In this document: piece after piece, positions 31,200 to 44,873 of the stretch
Layout: each line of letters begins with the position of its first letter
Numbering within the stretch: position 1 is the first letter of the stretch
The notes under the pieces: model-generated
Database searches by the model: none
Told to the model about the DNA's origin: nothing
What the model saw: the letters and a program-made list of their open reading frames with translations, nothing else
NCBI GenBank assembly: GCA_003342895.1
Contig: PTFA01000404.1
Coordinates: forward strand, 1-64,000
Origin: Casuarius casuarius
Taxonomy: Eukaryota > Chordata > Aves > Casuariiformes > Casuariidae
Reading direction: 5' to 3'
DNA length: 64,000 nt
Program-made: the position numbers and the translations under genes

Positions 31200-34100
31200 C
31201 TCAGTAGTCAGTGAGCATACCCCTACAGGGAACTTCTGTAAGTCCGTTCTGCATGTTTCTTTAAAACCAATAGCACAGACCTCTGCAACAGCTAAATCTA
31301 CATTGAAAAACAAGCCTCTTCCTGCATGAAGTTTCAAAAAAAAACCCTGTTTGTTTGAAGTGTAGCTGTTCAAAACCTACAGGAAGTTTCAAACTGACTC
31401 AGGTGGAAATTTTTTTTGTTTCTATGAGAGAGTTTTGTTATACATTTTTTTTTTAACTTCATATATTTTATTTTATCTTTTTATATTTTGTTTACAGAAT
31501 CAAACAGAACATTTTTAACCTAACCAGGTGAAAGGTTTCATATATATATATATAGATAGATGACTGCTGGTATTTTTTCTCTCTGAAAAACTCTAGCCTT
31601 CTCTAGTCACTCTAAACTCCCATGGCTGCAGATCCCAGAGTCTACACACATTCTGTGGGACCTATGAGAAGAAAAAGCTGTATTTTCAAGGTCCACAGAG
31701 CAAGATGGATCTTCTTGGCACAAACACAACAAGTAAATAGCCATTTTATGAAAAAATGTAAAACATATCATGCTCACACCTAAATTATTTTTCTGCCTTC
31801 TCTGTCAGATACAGAAAAGCCAGCATCCAGTACCTTGTTTTGAGGACAGCTCTGTATGGGACTCTCTCCAGCCTGAACACTGAGCACCCACCAAAGCAGA
31901 AGGAAACTTGGGTTGTTCCTGAAGCAAATGCCTAACAACTTCTTCCCCCTTAGTGTCCCAGCAGTACCTGTACTAATTATAAACCCAACTTCCAGATTTC
32001 AGAGTGACGTCATAGTCTCTGACACAATCTCTTACCCTGTGTTAAGAACACTGATTGCTCTCCCACCATGGGATTTTGGATATACAGTGGGAACAATCAC
32101 AGCAGCCATAATTGCCACCTATAGCTGTGAAAAGAGGCCCCAGAGACTAATGCCAAAATCAAGAAATCTAACATCTGTGCTGCTGAAACCATTCTTTCTT
32201 ATTTAAGTGAGGAAAGAGTACCATCTGGTGGAATGAATGGATGTTTACATTGATCCTTAAGGGCTAAATTTTCCACAGTTCTCTATACGTGGAAATCATT
32301 GGCTGAGCTCCATGGAAAAGGGGCTGGAACTACTGCATCAGAGAGATAAGTATGCCTGTCTTTAAACTGGTGGCTGTGAAAAAATACATTGAAAGTGTTG
32401 TGTCAGAAATACACTTTTAACTCTGTAAGAGATAAAGAGAAAAGCTACAAGAAAAATCTCAGAGCTGATGTTAAGAATGTTATTCACAAAAGCCAACATA
32501 TGCAGCTAAGGGAGGAAGACAATGTGTGAAATAGCTGATAGCTGATAGGAAATGTAGGTAAGGCACATATGATATAAAAGTGGTCCTAAGATACAGTTAA
32601 CTGGGCTGGAAGGAGAAACCTCCTTTTACACAGAACACATACTTATGATTTTTCCTCTGGATTTATGTGGGATTTGGGGCAGGGGAGGAATGAGGGATGG
32701 TTTGCACTAATACGGTAGCTAGAACATTCAAGGACAGTATCTAGATTCAACTCCTCTATCTCCCTTGCTTCAAGCCAGGGCATAAACTCAGATGGCCCAG
32801 CTCTCTAGAGTGTATAGTGCTGTAGAGTATCCTGATGTGGTTAATATAGAAGGTTTTTCTACTGTATAGTAAATATAAATTTACAGCCTAGATCTTTCGC
32901 ATGGGACAGATTCTACATTTGATCAACAGATGTTTAAGCATGTAATACAAAACAGAAGAATTTCAAGAGAAGAATCTGACCAATGGTACCCTGTTACACA
33001 CCAATGTTTAAGTCAATGCCACATTGCTCCAAAGTGAAAGTGCAAAGTTCTAAACATCTTAATGATTGCTCAAATTTGCCTTGGGTGTCTAAAAAGTCAG
33101 TTACGTACCTATGTCTCTTGTGTACATCTCGCTTCTGTGAATCCATTCAGGAAGCTATGACACTTTCTCTAGTGTCCCTTTTCCTGACATTAACTGGATT
33201 GGAGATGTAGAAAGGGGATGTCAAATGGAGACAAATATGCTGATGCCACAGCAAAAGCAGCATCAGATGCATGGAAGTGGATTGAGGTGGAGGGGCCTCA
33301 TTATAATGTAAATAACAATAAAGATGTTCCAGGCATCAAAATGTCTTCCCATAGCTCTGAGCTTAACATGGCCTAGGTAATCATCAGAATAGTGACTGGT
33401 GGGTTTACTTTCTTCTTAGTAGGAATGACTGCCTAGGCTAGGGTCTTCATGAATCTAATATCCAGGAACATATTAAAGTTATGTCTGAGTGCATATAAAG
33501 CAATTGTTTTGAGAAGCTGCAGCACTACTCTCAGTGGATCCTGACTACTAAACACTGTCAGATCATAACAGGCTATAAACTATAGCTGAACCAGCTTATT
33601 CAGAGATTGTATGCCCTGTATACCCGGGAGAAGTATGAACGGACTTACGGCCCTGTCCCAAGGGACAAATCTCCATAACTGCACCATTTTCTGCAAATAA
33701 TGTCTTTATCCTGATAGCCACTTATTTGGGGATTCTTGTGGGAATCTTTGGAATTTAAAAAGGGGAAAAAAATACTGTTAGAAAGGTTAATGTTTATATG
33801 AACAAAAATGTTGAGAACTGCTTCAGTAAATATAAACCTTTTTTAATAAAAAAATTATCCCCACAATTTAACAAAAAAAGAAGCCTAGCAAAAATATTTC
33901 TTTTTGTGAAAAAGTTTCTTTGTTTTAAATTCCATAATCATAGTCCTTTCAGGAAAAAAGCCAGGATGAAGTGCAGAAAGCCAGGCTGTTTTTCTTTTAG
34001 ATTTCCCCAGATTATTTTAAAAAATACTGCTGTCACATTTGCAACCTTCCCTAGATATTACGGACATTTTACATGAGAGATTACACACTGCTGTCTGTAA

Positions 34101-37100
34101 GTCAGCTATTTCAGTCTTGTGTTGTCTTGTGACTTTTATTTGAATAAGATGTGATACTACCAATTTAGTAACATTTGCTTAGGCAATTTGTTCCATAACT
34201 TCTTCTCCAGTCAATTCAATTTCAGACAAATCCTCTGATGAGAATCAGTTTCACTGAAGAAGGATTTCAGTATGGGTTTCATCATGGATTTCATCTGTCC
34301 CATTGTGAACACAGATGCAGACAAATAATTTAGCTTCTTTGCAGCTGCCTCTTAGCACTCTTTCCATACCCAAGTCATCAACCAGTTCTACTGAATTTCT
34401 TGCAGTCTTTGCTCCTGATGCACATCAAGAAGGATCTAGTGTTAGTTTTGAACATTTTGCTAGTTGTTCTCCATTCTTCTAAATGTATTTTTTATTTAAT
34501 CTGCCAGAGTTCAAGCTTTCTGCTGTTTTCTGCATCTGAACAGGATATGCCCTCTTACTCTGCTCATCAGCCATGTGAGTTGCGTTTTTACCCTTACTGA
34601 ACCTTTTCCTAAAAGGTGGGACATGCTGGATTTTTTTTTTTTTTTTCTGAATTACACTCTCTTTTAGCAATCTCTACATGGCTGTAAGGACCTGATTTTC
34701 CCAGCCACTCCTTTTAACTTCTTTTCAACAAGCCTCATCAGTTTTATATTCTTTTCCCTTCTGAAGCTGAGCACAACTGTTGAGAATATTTTCATTTGTG
34801 TTACTCCCACAGGAATGTTGAATCTAAGGAGTTACTGGTCACAGTTACCAAGTAGCTCTTTACTGATAGAATTTTGAACAGTTCTGTAATTCAGGGCTGA
34901 GTTGAAGGTTTCCTTTCAGGAGTCCCCTAATCATTGATAGTGTCTCTGTTTCAGATTCGAAAGTGATATTTGTTCAATGTACCTGGGGGTCATGGAAGCT
35001 GCAGCACAGCACAGACTGTTGCCATCATGGTTAGGCAGCTGGCAATGTAAATCTGATACTATCCCCTTCCCATTCTATCTTAGATTTTAAGTCCACCATG
35101 ACTGTGTTATTCACTGAGATGGTTAGTTTTTTTTTTGTTGTTGGTTTTTTTCATTTGAAACACTTCTAAATTCTTACTGGAGGTAGTACTGTTTCATCAG
35201 CAGTGCAGTTTTTCTCTGCTGAATAATTGGTACTTATACTATCCTATTCACTCTATTTTTTGTTCAGATTTCTGGTCTGACTTATGCCAAGGCTTTTACT
35301 TAGGACTAGACATCTTCCTCAACTTATTTTTTAGACTTCCTGTATATATGTAAAAGCAGATATACCTCTGCTTTGTTCCTGTCTCAGAATCCTATTTCAA
35401 TGATATTCGCTTTCCTCTTTCCTATCTGCTTAATTCCATCATCTGATCTAGTCCTCTCCTGAGATTAAAGAATTTCCATGACTTCACCCATAATAGACAC
35501 ATCATCTCAAACCATCCTTTGAACTTCTCCGCTTTCCCCTCAATCCTGTTAATGGCCATGTTTATGGCTGTTAGACAGTTCATGTTTGGCATAAATGGAT
35601 CCTTCCCCAAAAAGGTACTGATCTGGTACCGGCTCTTCCAGGGTCCTTTCCACTGCTGCCCAATAGTGAAACAATGGATGGGAAGAGGAGGAGTTGGGAG
35701 GTTGATTCTGTTTTCATTTTGTATGTTTTTCTTTTTAATGAGGAGCATCTGCATTTATTTCATAGGCCTCTGCACTCGATCTGATCTCTTCCACTTTGAA
35801 AAGACTCTGTCTTTTCTACACATGCAGAGGGCACTGCCTAGTCACCGCTCTACAGTCAAGAAAGTGTTCATTGTTTCCAACTGGGAGAAACACATGAGAA
35901 AGGCCCATGGAATTTACAGGGAATTTTACCAAGGCAAGAGCAATATCAGGAATGAGAAGAGCATCTTATGGCAACATAGTCACATACTGTTTAGTAACAA
36001 TATCACACAGTGTTAAATGGCAGAATTGCCAGACCTTTATCAATGGAATTTGCAATGGTTTACACAGAAGCAAGTGGGATGGGGCAGCAGTTTACTTACC
36101 TTTTGAGAACGTGGCACTTTGCATCTGAGTAGTCCAGCAAAGCAGGGCTAAAAGAAAGATCAAATTACTATCTTCTGCAGACAAGGGCCACCAAATTACT
36201 TTATTATCTGACTCCTGGCATGGGAGGACATTAAACTAGTGAGGGCATTAAACATCTCCCACAAAGCACACTCACTGCCTGAGTTTGGACTCTGAGTGCT
36301 CTATGTCCTCCAAACTGAAAAGCTGTGATTCCCAGGTGATACAACAAAACCCTTAGGAAGGTTTTTACAAACGGAAGTTTCTCTTAAGTAGGGGGGTTCT
36401 TAAACAAGTCTTGCTGCAAAAAGAAGAAGGTCACTTTCTGTCTGTGGTGGGAATATAATTGCATGGAAACCTTAAAGCAGGATGAATCTATGTTTTGAAG
36501 AATAAAAATAGTACTGGAGTAACGACAGTATTTTCCGGCTTGGCCTCTACCTATAGCATTACATCTTGGCACAAGGATTAGAAAATCACCTATTTAAACT
36601 AACCTCCTCTTGTACACTGTTTTGTTGCAAGCTGTTTTACACTGTTTTCACTCTCATTAACCCTTGAAACCAGAGGCACCAACAGTGAGCTGCAAACATC
36701 ACAACAGCCCTTAGAAGAGACATCTGCTCTACAGATTGAGGCACAGAGAAACCCAAACCATGAAGTCAAGTGAACAAAGAACTTCCTACCTACTGTTTTC
36801 ACACTTTCCTCAAACAGAAGCTACTGCCCTTTGACACAGACACGTGGTGCATCCCTATGAGCCATTTTGAATGGGCAGTTAAAGTGCTTCAGACATCTCT
36901 GGGGATTTTAGCAATAACCCGGTCTAGAAATGAACACAGGAGAACTTTTGTGAAATCTTGCTGTTGGCAGCACTGTCTTGAGTTCTACATTTTACCTCAG
37001 GCTCTCCTCATGAAGATGTTTCACTCAGGCTACCAAGCTGAAAAAAAAGTTTTAAGCAGAGAAGTTAATGGCACAAGAGTGGCACATACTGACAGGAGAG

Positions 37101-38200
37101 GAGAAGTGCAGCTTCCTAAGTCTGGAGTAGTAGTTCTCAGTTGTGACTCATAGTAGTATACAGGGAGTGTGCTAACTAATGGTGATTATATTTTAATAAA
37201 TGACCGTAATTTTATATTTTTTTAATTCTGTGTGGGTGTAGTGCATATATACATACAGACGTACATGTATACATACAAAAATAAGATACACTTTTTTTTT
37301 AATTTAAAGGCAAAAGATATATTTACACATACCATAATTATACATTTTTCTATCACTTTGTATCTTATGAAGTAAAATTATGTTCCAGAAATAATGCCAG
37401 ATAATCAAAGTCCAAATCACTGCTATCACTGCCTGACTCTCACTCACTTTAAGGCTCCTTCATGGCCCAAATATGTTTGGTCTCTCTGTCTTTCACTTTC
37501 TGTTGCTGCATGTTCTCAAAGTGTATTTTTGTTCCTACATAACAGAGACTATCACATAGTTTTCATCTATTTTAGAACATAGTTGCATTGTTTATCTGCA
37601 ATGGTGACCTATTCACCATCAGTCTTGGATGCAAATCTATTGGTTTCAATATTGCTCTTTCTGTAAATAAAGTCAGGTACATGAAAAGTGGGCAGAATTG
37701 TGACCTGCGGCTACATGGCACGAGATCTAAACCTGACAGGCACTGCCAAAAAGTTAAGATTAGACAGACTTACTGCTTTAGCCATCATAGATTTTTACTT
37801 CTATACATCATGGGCTTTAGTAATTTTCTTTCAAATCAAAGTGTGTTTTCAATGCCTTTTTCTGAAATCAGAAATACAGTTCTGTAAGGAGAGGTAAAGT
37901 TTTATTATGATAACTGAACTGGGAAAAGGGATAAGCTTGGCTTGTTTCTCTTGCATCTTTTTATATTGTCTTGACTACAATTGTATTTTCTCACCACAGT
38001 ATTGCATGCAAAAACTTAAAAATTCTTTGGAGTCCGGGAAGTTATATAATCACACTTCATTATAATAATTTTCCTCTATCAGAATTAAGCAATATATCAA
38101 CTATAGTTTCATATATTACAAGAACATGACATGAAATTATTTTTACATAGCTGAGATCTCAGTGCAAAATAAATTAATAGATCCCTCTAGGTACTTACAT
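31200..38200. other. Intergenic, no gene accepted
   Basis: AT-rich with poly-T and AT runs (for example TA repeat near 31541-31560, T-runs near 31440, 34630, 35130). The longest open frame in the window (35519-36016, 165 codons, plus) has no domain signature and overlaps a 110-codon minus frame. A CRE-like AGTGACGTCA lies at 32003-32012. Confidence 0.45.
32003..32012 (+). promoter_or_regulatory. CRE/TRBV-decamer-like site
   Basis: AGTGACGTCA fits the TRBV promoter decamer AGTGAYRTCA and contains a full CRE (TGACGTCA). It is about 810 bases upstream of the inverted V leader, too far for the usual promoter position. It could belong to an enhancer or be chance. Confidence 0.35.
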
Positions 38201-38309
38201 AGGTACCTGTTAGGATTTGCTGAATCAGGTAGCTCAGGAGAGGCAAGGCTGCCACAGCTCTATATCCCCAGGTACAGTCAATAGTGGGGCTGAGTGTGTA
38301 TTCCCAATA

Positions 38310-38365
38310 CATACAGGCAAACCCACCAATACAATATATACATACATACACATGCAGCCAGCCAC
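38310..38365. repeat. CA/TA-rich simple sequence
   Basis: CATACATACACATGCAG-type short repeat. Confidence 0.4.
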
Positions 38366-38489
38366 ACAAATTTAACACAGATGAAAACTTTCACACAGAG
38401 AGCACTGACAGACCTGCACCCTGTGCCGCTTTCTGGCTGATCAGCTTGAAGATCCGTTAGTGGGAAACATAAACATCTATACATGGTGG

Positions 38490-39080
38490 ATCCCTCCAGT
38501 AGCTGGCCCTAGACCCTCAGTCCATCCCATAGCTGGCTCTGGACCCTCACTTACTCCAGTTGCTGGCACTTGGGCATGCAAGACCCTGTAGCCCACAGCT
38601 CCACTCCAACTGCTGGTACAGAGATCCTCTTGCTTATACCAACACACAGAGAGACACACACACTACGGGTCCCTTCAGTAACTGGTTTTAGACTCAGTCT
38701 ACCCAGTAGTTGGCCCTTGGATCCTCTCATCTCCAGTTGTCTCATGCACAGAGAAACACGCATTCGAAAGGGTCTCTCAGTCGACCCCCAGGCCCAATGG
38801 CCTCCCCAGTAGCTGGCCTGGACCTCCTGGTTCCTCCAGTTACCAGCTCACAGAGCCTTTTGTCTCCTCGGTAGCCAGCCCAGACTTATGGCCACTTTGA
38901 CAGGTGGCTCCAAAAGCAATTTTTCTACTCACAGCTAGTCTGGCTTGATATTTGCTAGAGATCACACACTGACGTACTCACCCATACAATATGTACACAC
39001 TCTGGTCTCTCCAGTTTCTGGCACCCCAGACAAACAAGCCCTTTGGCTTGTGATCCCACTCCAGTTGCTGGCATTTGGAC
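38490..39080 (-). repeat. Irregular array of CCAGTAGCTGGC-like units
   Basis: At least ten copies of a core like CCAGTAGCTGGCC or CCAGTTGCTGGC occur (near 38496, 38526, 38556, 38606, 38675, 38703, 38806, 38836, 39013 and 39060), each followed by a variable GGACCCTC-like stretch. Spacing varies from 30 to about 170 bases. It directly adjoins repeat copy B and may be the internal part of the same element. Confidence 0.6.
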
Positions 39081-39129
39081 CTCCATACACACACTTGCAC
39101 ACAGAATAGAGACCCCCTCCCCCCCTCAC

Positions 39130-39375
39130 TGAAGATCATAGCTAGAAATGGAAATTAACAGGAAGACAGAGCAGTCTGTACTGATCGGGCACCCCTCAGT
39201 CAGTAAGGTGATTCTGACTGCCTCCACCATTTACTCATCTGGATGAGTTTCACACCTGGACTTTGGAGCTGCTCTCCCTTGTGTGATAGCCCTGGAAGAG
39301 CCAGATCAGGGTACTCCATTTTTTTGATTAGGTTATTGGGGTTCCACTGCCTGTCATTGTTCCTCTGTGCTACTT
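39130..39375 (-). repeat. LTR-like interspersed repeat, copy B
   Basis: On the minus strand this matches copy A at 14296-14500 (shared CCAGGTGTGAAAC, CATCCAGATGA, ATCACCTTAC). Divergence is roughly 25%. The two copies are inverted relative to each other. Confidence 0.55.
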
Positions 39376-39379
39376 TATG

Positions 39380-40850
39380 TTTGTGCAGACAAGCCTTTAT
39401 ATAGATACTGTTACATTACGCAATAACATTTAAAACTAAAAATTACTTTTTCAAATTAGGAAATTCTGTGTATTCTGTTACCCTGGAATTGAAATAATGA
39501 TGTCATACTGAGGACGAGTTTTAAAGTCTTGTTATCCATTCACAGATGAATCTAAAGTTGCAGTTTAATGTTATAGCTATTTCAGCCAAACCTTGCACAG
39601 CAGCTGAACAGGACAGTCTTGCTCTTCCCCTAGTAATAGACTCCTGCACTGGAACATACTGGAATGTTATGTGGCTTTATAATGAGTCAGAATAGCGTTT
39701 TGACCATGGAAAACTGACGTGCATACTCACACACCAAAATTATTCTTTTTCTGTGTGAGCAATAAGCTGATTTAGGCCACCCAGTGGCCCCCTAGTTAAT
39801 AGATGTGAGGCAAGGAAAGGGTGAGAATCTGCAGCTGGAGGTGGCAGGAAATGAAAACCACTCTCTCTAGTGAAACCTGCTCTAAAGCCCAATGAGTTCT
39901 AACATGAAGCTGCATTTTCAATTACTTGCATGATAATATTGCCACAGCTCAGAGCAGCTCAGAAGCTATGTACACATTTCCATATTCTCCATTTAAGAAA
40001 TATCAGATATTCTTTCTTGTTCTTAGTCTAGGTGTCTATGTAATTGCCAATTTCCTGGTCTTTTTCCTGCCAGGTTAGTCTAAAAGGCTGGACAATAATA
40101 ATCAGCCTCACCAAGTCATACATCTGACACTTCACAGAAGTTACAAATATCATGCCCTTTACAAGGTCAGAGGAACAATCTACCCTCCTGCCCCAGGTCA
40201 TCAACTACATCACAGTTGATAAAAAGACACAGTTCTAATTACAAGATTGCAAATTCATAGTGGAGTGGGAAGGTCTTTTTCCTCCAAGATCACATCAGCC
40301 TGTATGTGGAATAAGGTCATATTCCTCTAGAGGTAACAGCTGTAAAATTCCACTGTGTGTATGAGCTTCCAAGAACATGTGTTTTAGAAACAGATCCATA
40401 GTGTTTCATTTCAGTTTTCACTGTTTCTCTGTGATTAAATTTGTTTTTTTAACAGTTAGAAGAATTGTAAGAGAAATTAGAATCATCCCTTAAAGGGAAA
40501 GAAAGTCTTGGATGGGAGAGTGGAGAAAGAGGGAGAGGGAAGACTGGTCTGCATTGCTGATTCTGCAAAAAAGAGTCTCGTCTTTAGCTGTAAACTGAAA
40601 TGATCTCAGCTTCCAAGAAAGTCCTTCAGGAAGGGAGATGGATTTCTGAAGTAAATAAAATGTTCCTTAACAGCTGGGCCTTTAAACTAACCATATAATA
40701 GGATGAAGGATTGGGATTCTGTATCCCAGGGAACATAATTTTGGGAGGGTGGGAGGGCAAAAAAATGGACTACCAGCTGAAACTCAGTCTCTGTTCAGCT
40801 CCTCAGAGTCAGGAGCAAAGGAGATTTTCTGTGCTGGGGCTGCATGTGCT
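39380..40850. other. Intergenic
   Basis: Nothing recognised. A purine-rich patch lies at 40495-40545. Confidence 0.4.
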
Positions 40851-40861
40851 TGATCATACTG

Positions 40862-41041
40862 AGACTCCAGGCATAATAATGTGCCCACATATTTTTTCTG
40901 ATCAGGTGATTTTATGCTCAGTGTAAAGTTATACTGCTTTTGCTGTCTGACACTGAAACACATATCTGAACTCCCTAAGCTGGTTGCTGGGACCAGTACA
41001 CGCACAATTGCCTCCGTACCCCTCCTGGTGGAGGGGTGCAT
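40862..41041 (-). pseudogene. Inverted V relic 1
   Basis: On the minus strand a strong acceptor (CTTTCTTTTACAG) opens a 180-nt exon reading VLVPATSLGSSD, then YNFTLSIKSPDQKKYVGTLL and the Cys. The FTLSIKS...C spacing is that of the V-domain E-F strands and second Cys. A heptamer-like CAGTATG (40861-40855), 22 bases and nonamer-like ACAGAAAAT follow, a worn 23-RSS. The front half of the V domain (first Cys, Trp) is missing. It is a paralogue of relic 2, with matching VLxPA and FTLSxKS blocks. Confidence 0.6.
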
Positions 41042-41044
41042 CTG

Positions 41045-42800
41045 TAAAAGAAAGAAAGAGAGAAATGAAGATGTAAGGAGGGGGGAAAGCAGAAAAGGGA
41101 AAAAGTCTGGTAGCTTATTTCTGCTTATGTAAGTGAGAATGTCACCAGAAATAGGAGCAGCAATGGTTACCCAGGCATCTTTCTTCACTGCAACGTCCCT
41201 GGTCTCATACAGATTGCCTTTCTTGGGCTGGGGTAAAGCTATACAACAGTCGAATCAGAAATCAAATTCCATTTCAGGCTTTCTCTCTCTCCATGCCAGT
41301 GGTGATGTCCTTCTGCTAATCCTTCACATGCTCTACAATTCCCATATAACATTCCTTTCCAGCTGACTTCCTCTCTCCCTCACACCTCTTTTCTTTTCCT
41401 TACTTTTCCTCTCTGCACTCAAGTAAAACTCATCATTTACAAATGTATTTTCTGTGCCTGTATCAGCTACACAATCCTTTTGCGTCAAGCTTCACAGTTG
41501 TGACCAGAATGTAGTTTTATTTGCCTCCAGATAATAAAGCAGCCTTTAAAAATGTTACCTGGTATTATATGTTTAAATGACTACTTTTTCTCATCTTGTA
41601 AATGCCTAAGAACACGAGAAAGTCTTTGCTCTTGCCAACTCTCTCAGCCGGTCTGATGAAGTACATGACTTCTTCCTACAAATCCTACTTTCTGTTCTTT
41701 CAAACACACATGCAATGTTAGAGAAATTATACTATAGGCCTCCTTCAATTTGGAAAATGAAAATTACAACAAACCATGTTCTCCCATTCCTTCATTCTGA
41801 GTCATTCATACCACACTACTTAGGAGCTGTGAACATCCTGTCCTGCAGGACTGATGCCTCATTGGACAGCTGATCCCAATTCTGATTACATTCTGTCTCC
41901 TCTTTTAACCACCAGCATCAAACTTATTGCAGGCCTACTGCTCCTTTGATTCTGTTTAACAGACCAGTCTGTGCATGCTTTAAAAAGGACATCCAGTGGG
42001 AGAATGTGCAGCATTATGAGATGGAATATTAAAAGAGAAAGATAGGCATAATCAATGATTCAGCAAACATACCTACATGTCCTTCACCTAACAAGCAATA
42101 CCTAACATTCAAAAAACTGATTCAAAGTATGTTTGCTGCCACTGAAGTTAATAATAGAGCTTCCATCATTGCAGTAGAAGCAAAAGCTACATACCTCCTA
42201 ATTCTCATGTAAGTCAGGAAGCATGTTTTTGACAGCACAGCTGCAAATAAAACCTAGAAGATCAGCATCAATGCGTGGCTGTCATGCATTGTTGAGTAAA
42301 AGAGACTGCTCATTTACTATTCAACAACTTACTGCAATACTAAGAAAGCAAGGCAAGTCAGTAAGACCTTGGAATCAGCCTGAAACTATCATTTTATCAC
42401 ATGGTGATACATGTATTTAACAACAGTTTGCTTTCTGACACCCATGTGAAAACCTCCCAGATGACTGCCAGCCAGAACTCATTTTGTTGTCCCTAGTCCT
42501 GCCAATAGGTCAAAAATGGTTAAAATCAAAGCATTTGAATCCACAGACAATTTCCTTTGACAGTTTTGCTTCATTCACAAAGACAATTTACAGACAAGCA
42601 ATGAATAAAATGAGGGTCGTCCACTAGCAGGACAAAGAAACAATCTGCACTGTATGAGATCAGCAGAACTGTATGTGGAGAAGGAGGAAATCTTTCTTCC
42701 TGATTGTATGGCAAGATAGAGGCACAAGCTGGCAATATTTAGGGTTCTTTTGATTAAAAGATTAACAACTATGTATTTTTGATATGTGCATTCAAAATGT
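41045..42800. other. Intergenic
   Basis: No exon accepted; pyrimidine-rich 41360-41420. Confidence 0.4.
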
Positions 42801-42809
42801 GCTTGTTAC

Positions 42810-42958
42810 TAAAAGAGAGAAAGAGAGACTGAAAGAGAGAAAGCGAGAGAGGAAGAGAGAGAGGGAGCGAGGAAGGAAGGAAGGAGGGGAGGAAGGGGGG
42901 AGGAGGAAAAGAAGGAAAGAAGGAAGGAGGTAGGGAAGGGAGGGAGGAAGGAAGGGAC
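42810..42958 (+). repeat. GA/GGAA purine microsatellite
   Basis: About 150 bases of almost pure A/G in AGAG, then GGAA/GGAGG units. Simple repeat. Confidence 0.9.
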
Positions 42959-42959
42959 A

Positions 42960-44830
42960 GTACTACTACTGTTTCTATCTCATTTGCAACTATCCATTTT
43001 TACACTGTCTGGATTATCTCAAAAAAAATTGTTGCATACTGGGTAAACCAAACTAGAAGCCAGTTCTGCTAAGAGTTATACATGGAGAGGAAGGAGGGCA
43101 GGACAAAATCTGAGTGACATTAATATCTTTTCCCTAGTCTGACAAGCAAAATCTGTTTGCCAGGCTGCCTTTCACTGTGCAACAATGTACACAAACCCTA
43201 TTCTATTTCACAATGCTTGTTATACCCCAATAAAATAGCTCATGCTCTTAGATACACTGATTTTAAGACACTTCTGCTCTGCCAGAGGAGAAGGAAGCCA
43301 TAAATAAGACAAGGTCATAAACACCTGCATTCCTGGTGATGTTCTGTTACTAATCATGATACTTCTTGTAAGAGCAAAATGTCCCAGAAGCTGAAGCACA
43401 CATAGAACTTTATCTTCACTGCTCACTTTTTAAACTTGAGAGCCTTGATTTTTTGATATAGCAAAATAAAGGATGTTAAATACACAGTAAAAAATTTCAA
43501 TAGCTAAGATAAACATGGATTTCTCCATTGCTTTGATGCTATTGACTCTTCCAGACATACTTGAAACCACAGAGCAATCCTTATTATCTTTTCTTTGAAT
43601 GCTGTTTAGTTGTTTGCCTGAAGTTAAAAAGACTTTGGGCATCAGCATGATTATAGAAATGTACTTAGAATGATGTACCTGTAATCTGTGAAAATGATAT
43701 AAAGAATTTTATTTCAATCAAGCTGTATGAACCTGCCTACACTTTTAACATAGACTATTAATAAAGCTGGCATCAAATATAAGTCAATAAAATTATTTAT
43801 AAAGACATATATGAATATTCTGCAGTTACATAAGATGTCCTGTAAACAGCTAGGCTGAATTCTTGCCACTTGTAAGAGCAACGGAAGTTTTTGTTTGTTT
43901 GTTTGTTTGTTTTCTTTCATCTTATTCATTATAGTTAAGCTCACATGCAGACATGCTAAAAGAAAGCAAAAACTAGAGAGCAGGTTATTTCTATTAGGTA
44001 ACTGTTACAGCCGAGAGCAGTGAAGATACTATTTATAGGCTTGTTTTTCTACTGGTAAACTTTCAATCCTTTGCTGTCCTTAAAACAAGTCCTTACCTAT
44101 CATTTACCCTTTGTCATCCTTGACCTGAGGAAAAACACCAGTATATTTAGAAGGGAAGGCACAGAGTAGTTCAATGCAAGGATGCACGCAGAGTTTCAAG
44201 GAGATATCAAGTGGGTGGTCCAAATAAGGATGTAGGGACAACCTGTCCCCTGTTCATTAATAAAACCTGATTGTGTAAATATGAGCAGGATTAATGATAA
44301 GGAGTTGTCCCTTCCACACATCATTAAACTGTTCCTGAACTGAGGTTGATGGAAAGGACACCCTATTTTCCCTAGGACATGAGCATGCTTGGGGGCTTAC
44401 CTTTCTGTGGAGTTCTCACTGACCAGCATTCCTTAGAGTTAGGTAGGTGAACTGCAATCCATACATCCCTGACAAGGCAAACCTTAGAGTACTCTCTCAG
44501 GGAGGAGGGAGTTTGATATTTTCCATAGAACCCCATTTTTCAACATAAAATGATGATTAAAAAAAATGGTCACAGTGAGCAAAGATACTGGCAAAATCAG
44601 TAAAAAGCATTCTGATTCATTCAGAATTTCTTTGGAACTTTACAGTAATTGTCTTTATAATCTGAAATAAAACTTTTGAGAAGGCTTGTGCAATGAAGGA
44701 TTCCTTTTCCATTCAGCATCCAGGATTAGCAAGAAGTGTCTGCATTTATCAGGAGGTATTCTGGGGCCCTTTATCTTTAGTGAGTAGAGGAAATGTTGGC
44801 TGAAACATGATCTCTGCTCAGCTGGGTTAG
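42960..44830. other. Intergenic
   Basis: Contains GTTT units at 43890-43910. No gene recognised. Confidence 0.4.
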
Positions 44831-44834
44831 GGGT

Positions 44835-44873
44835 AGCTTTTGTGCAAGAGCTGCCTCCATTTGGCTCAGTATG
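44835..44873 (-). other. 23-RSS of V relic 2
   Basis: Heptamer CATACTG (44873-44867), exact 23-base spacer, nonamer ACAAAAGCT (44843-44835, 7 of 9), in the correct place after the Cys codon. This is the main evidence that the exon is a rearranging V. Confidence 0.75.

Noticed and set aside
31913..32206. 97-codon plus frame around the CRE-like site
   Set aside because: No V-leader or other motif; the ATG after the decamer does not lead to a splice donor at leader length.
35519..36016. 165-codon plus-strand open frame, the longest in the window
   Set aside because: No domain, signal or repeat pattern; overlaps a 110-codon frame on the other strand; no splice or promoter context. Treated as chance.
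36100..36147. Exon-like minus-strand segment with TTTCTTTTAG acceptor and GTAAGT donor, hydrophobic LIFLLALLCW in one frame
   Set aside because: Could be a V leader, but there is no in-frame ATG and no V exon follows within 700 bases on the minus strand.
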